Shown here one piece after another: positions 57,122-64,000 of a stretch of 64,000 bases of DNA (its first letter is position 1; the number at the start of each line of letters is the position of its first letter). The DNA lies in contig NC_035448.2 in NCBI RefSeq assembly GCF_002127325.2, positions 13,221,408-13,285,407 on the forward strand. The letters are read 5' to 3'. Origin of the DNA: Helianthus annuus. Taxonomy: Eukaryota > Streptophyta > Magnoliopsida > Asterales > Asteraceae. The notes beneath the pieces are model-generated. The model was not told where the DNA came from. It searched no databases and saw only the letters and a list, made by a program, of their open reading frames with translations. The position numbers and the translations under genes were made by a program.

Positions 57122-57224
57122 ATAATCCCTAAGGGATTCCTGAGGTCCTTGTGTTATCCTGTAGAGATCACTTGTTAATTTTCAAAGCTTCTACTACAAG
57201 AAAATTGACTATTAAATAAATTTA

Positions 57225-58127
57225 CTAAGTGAGCAAAGATGTAATCGAATGTGGAGGAACATTTAGGAGCCATTTCAAAGCCGATCCTGTCAAGGTTGAA
57301 CCAAAACCCTTGCACAAGCAGGCTTCCTTGAGATCTGGAGGGATAGGGTTGATCTCCATCCTTTCCCTATACTGGGCAATATGCTCTTCAGGATCCGTGG
57401 TTCCGTCGTAGAGTTTCATGTTCGGAGTCTGAAATCTTTTTGGGATTTCAGCATCACATATAGGATGCACGAACCGAGATACCCTGTGGCTATCCTGGGA
57501 CACTTCAGGAATTGGCTGCACCATCCCAGGTACACTGGATATCATATCCTTTAATTTCTGAAGTTCCCTGGATAATTCCGACGCTACAGTTGTATCCTGC
57601 AAAGATCCAACACTGTTAGCGGTAATAGCATTATTATTATTTGATATGTTACCCGTTAGAGGATTTTGCCCATATCCTGAAGCATATCCTGAGCTCCTCA
57701 CAGTCGATATCCTGACCGAGGAGGGTATTTCAGGAGTATGATTCTGAGGAAGGCTGGGCACGATATTCCCCCTGTTATCCTCAGCATACACAGCTGAACT
57801 AAAATTCAACACTCTGGGATGTAATGGAGTGACATTATCCTCAGCAGATCTGCTTGAGCCAGACTTCAGGAGTTGTATTTCCCTTAAAAGCATTTGGTTT
57901 GTTTCCTGTTGCTGCCTCATTTGTTCCTGCACACTTCCAAACAAGGTTAGAATTTCATCGTTAGAAGCTAAAACAGGAGCAGATCCCTGGACACTCCGGG
58001 TAGGGATAACATCTTGAGATTGTGTAGAGGCTGGCATCCTTGGAGGAGGCGGTGGAAGCACCGAACCAACTGTTGCAGAAATTGTAGCAGACACAGTAGA
58101 AGAGCTCATGTTTGATCTTGAGGCCAT
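57225..58127 (-). pseudogene. gag N-terminal half of the inner Tat element
   Basis: The start chosen is the ATG at 58127 (MASRSNMSSSTVSATI), about 100 nt after the PBS; the longer frame upstream runs into the PBS. Contains PPPPPRMPAS, a short coiled coil (SVQEQMRQQQETNQMLLREI) and the gag core start (RFQTPNMKLYDGTTDPEEHI, LTGSALKWLLNVPPHSI). After SITSLLT the frame meets stops, while the neighbouring frame keeps coding, so one or more small indels near 57125-57230 have broken gag. With so few LTR differences this is either recent decay or a copy made by trans-complementation. Confidence 0.85.
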
Positions 58128-58210
58128 TGTAAACAATGTGGCAAAAAGTTTTGAAAACAGAAAACCGATTAACGATTTCACAAAGATTTTTAGTAAAGAG
58201 AGCACCACTT

Positions 58211-58227
58211 CCCCACGGTGGGCGCCA
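58211..58227 (-). other. primer-binding site of the inner Tat element
   Basis: Minus-strand TGGCGCCCACCGTGGGG, three bases from the LTR end. The first 12 bases match the PBS of the other Tat element (9698-9709). The primer tRNA is not the initiator Met type; its identity is left open. Confidence 0.8.
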
Positions 58228-58230
58228 AAT

Positions 58231-58968
58231 TGTTTTGGTCAAAAATTACCGAAGCAATTTAGTGATCAAATTAGTTATGTGAGGTAGCGTGCTGAAAAGT
58301 GTGTTAAAAATATGCTTGTTAGGTCCTTTGGAAAAACAGTGTTCAGGATACGGCTCAGGATATTGAGCTGTATCTATGATCAAACAATGAGCAATAAAGT
58401 AAAGTAAATGACACGAGATGTACGAGGAAAACCCTTGATCAATCTAGATCGCCGGCATAAAACCTCGGGAGCTGACAATCGCAGCTGCCTAGTTCTTCTT
58501 ATTGCTTTAAACTTCAGGATACAGTGCAGGATATAGATCAGATCGCTAAGTGTTACAATGAATTTTGTGAAAGTTGCGAGAGAGCAAGTGTTGAGTGTGT
58601 AGGGAGTGTGATTGTGATGTCCTAGTTGATCTGATATACCCACTATTTATAGTAACGAATTACAAACTAAAATTCCTATAAACATGGGATGCTCCGAATA
58701 TTCCAATGTGAACGTTGTAGACCGAGTAATGCGGCTTCAACGGCTTCTTGTGAACGACTTGGACCGAGTCTTCAGTAGAAAAGGTCTTCATGAACGTTGC
58801 TAGCTTCTAACCCACGTACCTGCATTTAATTCCGTTAGTGATCCTGAGGATACCATTCAGGATGTTACCAATATCCTGAGTCAGCATCCCGGATGTAAAC
58901 AGATACAATAAACAAGATATATATCAAGATATTTTCCAGGATATAGGCTCAGAATTTCACCCATAACA
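58231..58968 (-). repeat. 5' LTR of the inner Tat element
   Basis: 738 bp, equal in length to its partner and differing at four counted positions. Followed on the plus side by the ACTGC duplication. Confidence 0.93.
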
Positions 58969-58973
58969 ACTGC

Positions 58974-59790
58974 TGAATATAAAGGAAAGAAAAAGGAGCT
59001 AGTGGATGCTAAGGTGGACACTGCTGAAGCCATAACAAAATGGCCAAGGCAGCAAACTGATGAAGCCTATGAGAGGCTAAAGAAAAAGAAGAAAACCGCT
59101 TCAAATGCTTCAAAGAAAATAGAACAGATGATGAAGCTTGAACAGAAAATTTAAAACCTCAAGACAATGTTAAAATCAGCAGACAGTCCTACTCTTGGGT
59201 CAAATCAAGATGAAGGCAAACAACTGACTGAAGAAGAGGTCATAGAAAAAGAAGCATAGTATCTCAAGGACACCATCTTAAAAATGGGTCTGAATGAAGA
59301 CAGCTCATCAAAGCTTCAAAACCTTTTTAAGAAGGTACTCAACAAACCTGCATCTCCAAGCACTGCAAAAGACAAGACAGAAGTTGAAAGACAAGAACTT
59401 ATTGAACAAGAAACTACAGAAGATATAGCTGCAGCAGACAAAGTCATTGAAGAAGCTTTCAATAGAATGTCTGAAAGTTTGCAGATGTTTTCAAGGCCAT
59501 CATCCCTCAACTCATCTGAAAATAAATCTCTCCCAAGAAACCCATTAGGCTTAAAAATACTAAAGTGGATATCTGATCAAAAGACCCACGTATTGACCTT
59601 GGTCAGAGCCAATGGTGAGGTGAAGTATATATCAAGGAAAGAAGCACTTGGCCTAAGTGTTGAAGATTTGCAGGATCTCCTTGAACTCTCACTGTGCAGG
59701 GATGAAGATGACCAGAGTGCCAAAGAATTTGAAGCTGAATTTAAGGAACTAGCTAAGGCACTCTTGATGAGTAATAAAGGTCCTGAATAA
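58974..59790 (+). pseudogene. giant ORF of the LARD-like element, 3' part
   Basis: Continues the frame cut at 47773. Lys/Glu-rich coiled-coil sequence (KKKELVDAKVDTAEAI, EAYERLKKKKKTASNASKKI), in-frame TAA at 59152-59154 and TAG at 59257-59259, then 168 open codons ending MSNKGPE. Joined to the 5' part the frame has 1350 codons including stop. No domain is recognised in the tail (ILKWISDQKTHVLTLVRANG, SRKEALGLSVEDLQDLLEL). Confidence 0.6.
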
Positions 59791-59825
59791 GGAAGGGTTT
59801 TGGCATTATCTGTTCCAGGGGAGAT

Positions 59826-60613
59826 TGTTGGGATTGAACCCTAACAGAGGAACAGATAATGTAAAGCCAAAACCGGATCTCACCAGTGGACCATCAATAA
59901 GCAGCAGTTTACCCTATGCTCTCCCCTTGACAGTGGTTTTCTAACACCTGATGAATCTTAAGTGCTGCTCAACTACAACAACTGATGAACCAAACACTGA
60001 TGATACCTTAAAGACTACTGAAGACAAACACTGATGCTCTATCTACTGCTGTTTCCTAAGTACCGCTGAAGACTCAAGCACTGCTCTCTCAAATACTGAT
60101 CACCTTTGAAGAATGCACTGAAGATTCAACATCTGTGCTCAGGCTACAATAGTGGAACGTGAAGCAGTAGTTTTCCTTAGCTTTACATCTTATTACCTAT
60201 CAGATGTTACATGTCAGTAGTTTGTATAGAACAGTGTTTATAGTTTGTTAGGTCGTTAGATGTCACTATCATGGTGACGTCAGCTGAAGTTCATCAGTAG
60301 TTTGGTTTGCCTATAAATATGACAGTATTCTGTACTGTTATACTTGATCCGTTTTGAGTGAGTTCACCTCCTCAATTCAATCTTTTCATCTTGTGCAACC
60401 AACTCTGGTGTATCAGGCTGAGGGGGAGTTTAGATTGTAAGCTTGCTGTAATCATTTGCTTTCTATTGTAAATCTTTTGACTCAATGAAATAGCAATTGT
60501 TTATCAATCTATACTTTCCTTTGATTGTGTTTACAGAGTTTGCTACTCATTTCCGCTGCACTCATTCGTTTTATGCAAACAAACACTATCATGATGGCCC
60601 CTAGATCCTAACA
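59826..60613 (+). repeat. 3' LTR of the LARD-like element
   Basis: 788 bp, same length and ends as the 5' LTR, directly preceded by CCAGGGGAGAT. Eleven differences from the 5' copy were counted. Confidence 0.93.
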
Positions 60614-60618
60614 TTTAT

Positions 60619-60640
60619 ATGTTGCATTTTGCACACATTA
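60619..60640 (-). repeat. Athila-type LTR, terminal 22 bp
   Basis: GTTGCATTTTGCACACATTA closes the LTR that resumes at 41754. It is followed on the plus strand by AATACCCCCACACTTG, whose minus strand CAAGTGTGGGGGTATT is the polypurine tract. The terminal CA has changed to TA. Confidence 0.65.
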
Positions 60641-62503
60641 AATACCCCCACACTTGAATTTTTGCTTGTCCTCAAGCAAAACTCCTTAATATGTGGCTTA
60701 CACTCCCAAATGGAATAGGTAGAAGAGAAGGTTTTGGCTTGTCATAGAGTGTCAGGATTTTCCAAGATTGTTTAGGTTTTATTTTTACTTATTTACAATC
60801 CTATTCGTCATGATTTTTTTAAAAACTTTTCATAAGGTAAATTATTTATTAGGGCATAACATACCTTTCTAAAATTCCATTTATATACAAGTTCACATAC
60901 CTCACCGGAGAAATCACTCACACTCGGCCGAAGGTGTATTTTTAGTGAATCACTCGAGAGCGGCATGGAACTTATTCCTACCATAAGCATGCTAAGCAAT
61001 CAATCCTCCTCCTTTTTAACTTTATTCCTTTGTAAATATCAAGAGGACTTTTTGGGTGAAGGGTTAGGCTTGGGCTAAAGGTGGGTGGTTGGGTTAGTAG
61101 TTAGTAGAAAAGGGCGAAAGTCGTAAAAAGCGTCGGTTTTCGTAAAACATTTTGTTTTTGTGACTTTTTATTTTAAATGAAGTATTTCTTCAAACAAGCT
61201 TTTGGTTGAGAAGCTTTGTTTGTTTATTTCTAACTTCAAATTTTTTTTTGTCACACGAAAACCGAGCTTGTTACTAAAATAACGGGTAAAAATAAAAAGG
61301 GTTTTTGGTGGGTAAAAAGGATTTTGGGTTAAGAAATGAAAAGGTTTAGGCTCAAAGGGGCTAACTAGGGGGAGTTTTTGGGTAGGTGAAAAGAAAAATA
61401 AAAATAATGGCGTTGAAAGAAAAAGGGTTAGTCCTAATGCCTCCATCATTTACTTACTTGGGTTTAAGTTGGTAAGGCCCGGGAATGAATTGTCGTGGCA
61501 AGTTCTAGAGTCGTAAGAACCAAGCGGCTATTCACACAAGAAACGAAAAATGAGCATTTAGCGTAAAGATGTATATTTGTTTGCTCAATAAAGGCTCAAA
61601 ACTCACTTTTGTGGGAATGGGTTTTTTTTATATGTGATCGAGTATATATAATCGAATTTTAACTAAGCTTGTCATGTCGTTTCATAATTTTCTTATATGT
61701 TGGTTCTTTTTATCACGACGCTATCGGTTGTAAACTTATAAAAATATAACCTTGTTACTCTTAGAATTCCCAACTTAAACTTAGACAAGAAAAGAAAAAT
61801 GAAAATTTTTTTTTTGAAAAAATTTGGGGTGATTAGCGGTTCCAATAGAGTTTTGTGTAAGGCTTGTTATTAGGACTTGCAAAGTTCAATGTTTTAAGCA
61901 TCCCCCCACATTTAAATTACACATTGTCCTCAGTGTGTCCCAAAAATAAATTTTTAGGTTGATTGAATGTGTAAAATGGTGTTAAAAGCAAAAGAATTTA
62001 TGTTACTGGCAGTCTGGACACGGCCCCTTGTTCAGGTGCCAGTAACGAAAATCAAAGAAAAGAAACAGAAGCCTGGACACGGGGGCGTGTTCAGCGAACA
62101 CGGCCTGTGTCCAATTACCTGAATTGGGCATTTGTCTGCAGGGTGTTCAGCACGGGGCCGTGTTGGATGGGCACGACCCGTGCTGAACTTACTGTAACGG
62201 ATAAATTGTTGTCGGGTGCCCTGTTTTCGTGCATGGGTTTATGTTTCTCGTTTCCCTTGTCATCCTTGACCACCATAAGCGTGTTTTTATTCCTTACGAC
62301 ACCATCAAACCTTAAAATCATCATTCCATTAAAATCATAGAGAATTACATAGTCCTAAAATACTAGTAGTTAAGTAAACATAAGAAGTTTTAACCCAAGG
62401 AGCCTCTAGCCTACAAGTTATTTTAATTAGCAAAATATCCGAGAAGATAGTAGTCTCGGTTGAATGCGGCTTCATAGAACTCCTTTCTCCGGTTATGGGT
62501 TCC
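60641..62503 (-). other. Athila-type internal region, 3' untranslated part
   Basis: No conserved domain. CACACTTGAATTTTTGCTTG (60650-60669) with TCCTCAAGCAAAAC is a phrase I associate with Athila 3' regions. CACGG..CCGTG palindromes occur near 62010, 62070, 62095, 62145 and 62170. The minus ORF 61168-61449 (93 residues, Phe/Leu-rich) lacks any domain and is not called. Confidence 0.55.
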
Positions 62504-62947
62504 TCATATGTCGGTGAGCCATTCCTCTATCTCCCTTGGGAGGAGAAAGGAGGGCTCATTGGCATTGGTTTGAGGAGGTGTGACTTCCACCGGGACCTCT
62601 TGTGGATCTTCAAGGGGAGGTTCTGCTGGAATATTATCCCATCCGGTAGGGTTATTGACTCTGAACGCTAGGTTCCAATCCTCTTGAGGGATGATGGGTT
62701 CCATGGGAGCAGTCACATGAATATTTAACCTTTGGTGCAAGAGGTTAATTTCTTGAAAACTATTTTCCATCCCTACCGTAAGATAATTTATACGGTCTAT
62801 TAGGACCTCCTCTACCGAAGTCATTTCATCGATTGCCTCCCGTAGTGCCATGACGTAGTGTACAAGGGTAGCTTCAATGGAAGGCCTTCTTCCACTTCTA
62901 CTATTTCTTGAATGTACGGACGATGTTTCACTGTTTTCACTTGACAT
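62504..62947 (-). CDS. hypothetical ORF of the Athila-type element
   Basis: 147 residues from ATG to stop in the element's sense orientation. Ser/Arg-rich N-terminus (SSENSETSSVHSRNSRSGRR), a helical, probably coiled-coil middle (HYVMALREAIDEMTSVEEVL, VGMENSFQEINLLHQRLNIH) and a Pro/Glu-rich end. It has no signal peptide or membrane segment, so the env-like label often used for Athila does not fit. It lies about 0.6 kb downstream of another sense ORF. Function unknown. Confidence 0.5.
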   Translation of the reverse strand: MSSENSETSSVHSRNSRSGRRPSIEATLVHYVMALREAIDEMTSVEEVLIDRINYLTVGMENSFQEINLLHQRLNIHVTAPMEPIIPQEDWNLAFRVNNPTGWDNIPAEPPLEDPQEVPVEVTPPQTNANEPSFLLPREIEEWLTDI

Positions 62948-63544
62948 TCTGTGAAAATAAACCGAAAACAGCTTATTTACTGAAACAGTATCTTGGACAC
63001 GGCCCCGTGCTCAATGAGCACAGCCCCGTGTTCACCTTTCTGCAGAATTTTGAAACAAGGAATCTTGAAGTTTTAAGTTATTTTCCCTATCTTGTGAAGC
63101 CTTTTTGAGTAATAGTAACTTAAAACAATGTTATATAACTTGTTTTTAACAAGATTCCTTGAACAAAACCCAATATTTCTTGCCATAAAGCTTGAATTCT
63201 CAAACTTTAATGGAGGTTTTTGGAGAAAGATGAAGAAGAGGAAATGGATAAAAGAGGAAAGGACAAGAAGGTTGTTGGAAACTTCTTTTAGAACATACCT
63301 AGGATAGTTGAGAGAAGATTCCTTCAAATCTCTGTCCCTAGATGGTCCAAATGTGCAGAATTCTTGGCTTCATTTATAGAAAACAACAGCGTGCTGGACA
63401 CAGCCCCGTGTCGGCTGGACACGGCCCCGTGTGCAGACAGAATCCTGACACAGTTTGTCCGTATTCTGACGTAAAAGTCAGAAGGGAATCTTTTGGTGGA
63501 CACGGGGCGTGTTGGCTGGACACGGCCCCGTGTCGAGGGGCTAA
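62948..63544 (-). other. Athila-type spacer with CACGG palindromes
   Basis: Non-coding. Palindrome pairs near 62998-63032 (GGACACGGCCCCGTGCTC, GAGCACAGCCCCGTGTTC), 63396-63431 and 63498-63536. Confidence 0.65.
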
Positions 63545-64000
63545 TTATGAAGTTCGTCTATTTCTAAGGAGTCTATTCGGATCGGGCGGTTCCTTACTGG
63601 ATGGAACAACCCCAAAGTGCCTAAGATACCTTAATTGTCCTAGACTAAGGCGAGAACGCACGAGGTTGTCGGTGAGGGTAATTCCTATTTTTATTCTAGG
63701 TGGACAAGTCCAACCCTTTTCCGAGCTCTCGTTAAAGAAGGTATATTCCGAATCGCTCAGGTCTATGTATGCACCGAACGAAGTCGATGGGGAGTCCTTC
63801 ACGGCACAATCGGCACAGGGACGACTATCGTTCAAGTCTTCGCTAGAACTGAAGGTATTTTTGGGAGCAACGGGGTTGTTGGAATGCGACCCCAATATTT
63901 CTTCATGGTCGTCGTCTTGGGATGGATTACTGAAATCCTTCCTAAGCTCCTTTAACCAATTTAAAATTAGATTTTCTAGTTGAAATAACTCGTCAAGGAG
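63545..64000 (-). CDS. hypothetical ORF of the Athila-type element, partial (runs off the window)
   Basis: Open on the minus strand from the right edge to a stop at 63545-63547, 151 residues visible. The visible N-terminal side reads LLDELFQLENLILNWLKELR, then an acidic stretch with DDDHEE, then YIDLSDSEYTFFNESSEKGW and CPPRIKIGITLTDNLVRSRL. No domain is recognised. The direction agrees with the element's LTR and polypurine tract, so it is preferred over the 213-residue ORF on the opposite strand. Confidence 0.5.
   Translation of the reverse strand, partial: LLDELFQLENLILNWLKELRKDFSNPSQDDDHEEILGSHSNNPVAPKNTFSSSEDLNDSRPCADCAVKDSPSTSFGAYIDLSDSEYTFFNESSEKGWTCPPRIKIGITLTDNLVRSRLSLGQLRYLRHFGVVPSSKEPPDPNRLLRNRRTS

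Larger units (their letters stand above)
47774..58968 (-). mobile_element. Tat-lineage Ty3/gypsy element with an antisense spliced gene
   Basis: An 11,195-bp element in minus orientation with perfect TSD ACTGC (47769-47773 and 58969-58973), two 738-bp LTRs differing at only 4 positions by my count, PBS TGGCGCCCACCGTGGGG (minus, 58227-58211) and polypurine-rich TTTTTTGGGGACAAT before the 3' LTR. Sense domains in order: gag, CCHC-like knuckle, protease, RT, RNase H, a second RNase H and integrase. Gag has a frame break, one UAG separates gag-protease from RT, and a solo LTR splits RT from RNase H. Between integrase and the 3' LTR lies a three-exon gene on the opposite strand. Confidence 0.92.
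41755..60613 (+). mobile_element. large non-autonomous LTR retrotransposon (LARD-like) with a giant non-pol ORF
   Basis: LTRs of 788 bp each, TSD TTTAT (41750-41754 and 60614-60618), PBS TGGTATCAGAGC at 42545-42556 (initiator Met tRNA) and polypurine tract CCAGGGGAGAT before the 3' LTR. After subtracting the 11,195-bp guest and its 5-bp duplication the element is about 7.66 kb. Its only long frame (44541-47773 continued at 58974-59790) shows no protease, RT, RNase H or integrase, so it must be mobilised in trans. Eleven LTR differences were counted in 788 bp. Confidence 0.9.

Noticed and set aside
61168..61449. 93-residue Phe/Leu-rich minus ORF that could suggest an env-like membrane protein
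   Set aside because: Hydrophobicity comes from a T/A-rich tract, with no start context, fusion peptide or heptads. Not enough to call env.
63342..63983. 213-residue plus-strand ORF at the right edge
   Set aside because: It opposes the orientation of the Athila-type element, and the minus strand has an open frame running off the window. Part of it is made from the CACGG palindromes.

Overview
This window is plant nuclear DNA, almost certainly from a eudicot and most likely from the daisy family (Asteraceae). The evidence is GT-AG introns, plant-type Q-type zinc fingers, a plant kinase and TIR domain, and several families of plant Ty3/gypsy LTR retrotransposons, including an Athila type carrying CACGGCCCCGTG repeats and a large non-autonomous element whose protein resembles retroelement proteins common in Asteraceae. 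The family assignment is inference. About 5 % of the window looks like host genes; most of the rest is transposable elements.

Layout. 1-8 kb holds a SINE, a three-finger C2H2 transcription factor gene (1707-3041, minus), a Tourist-like MITE and several small hAT-like or foldback elements. 8.8-16.1 kb is a full-length Tat-lineage Ty3/gypsy element with TSD CAAAG; most of its gag is missing, its pol is broken, and a 185-bp hAT-like MITE sits in the RT region. It landed in the first copy of an older tandem duplication. 16.4-23.4 kb holds more MITEs (one with a perfect 8-bp TSD), a probable 2.6-kb solo LTR, a C/A-rich then G/T-rich block and a long inverted repeat. 23.5-25.1 kb (minus) is the second host gene, a cytoplasmic kinase fused to a TIR domain. 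25-29 kb holds tandem repeats, a MITE and the right end of a CACTA element.

From 29,089 to the right edge the window is one stack of nested insertions. A Tekay/Del-like chromovirus (minus, 3' LTR 29,089-32,004) was hit by a complete CRM-like element (33,795-39,128, TSD AGACT) and separately by an Athila-type element (minus, LTR from 40,087). The Athila LTR was hit by a large element without a visible pol (41,755-60,613, TSD TTTAT). Its long ORF was hit by a Tat-lineage element (47,774-58,968, minus, TSD ACTGC). The pol of that element was hit by an element now reduced to a solo LTR (54,070-54,797, TSD TTACC). LTR pair divergence counted by eye agrees with the nesting: 11/788 for the host element and 4/738 for the guest.

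Three observations stand out. The kinase-TIR gene has an in-phase candidate second exon. The youngest Tat element carries, antisense to gag-pol, a three-exon gene whose exons join in phase into a 520-residue reading frame with a 'putative gypsy type transposon' domain. The same element separates gag-protease from RT by one UAG followed directly by CAA UUA, the sequence of the leaky stop context known from tobamoviruses. No tRNA, rRNA, CRISPR or bacterial-type operon features were seen.
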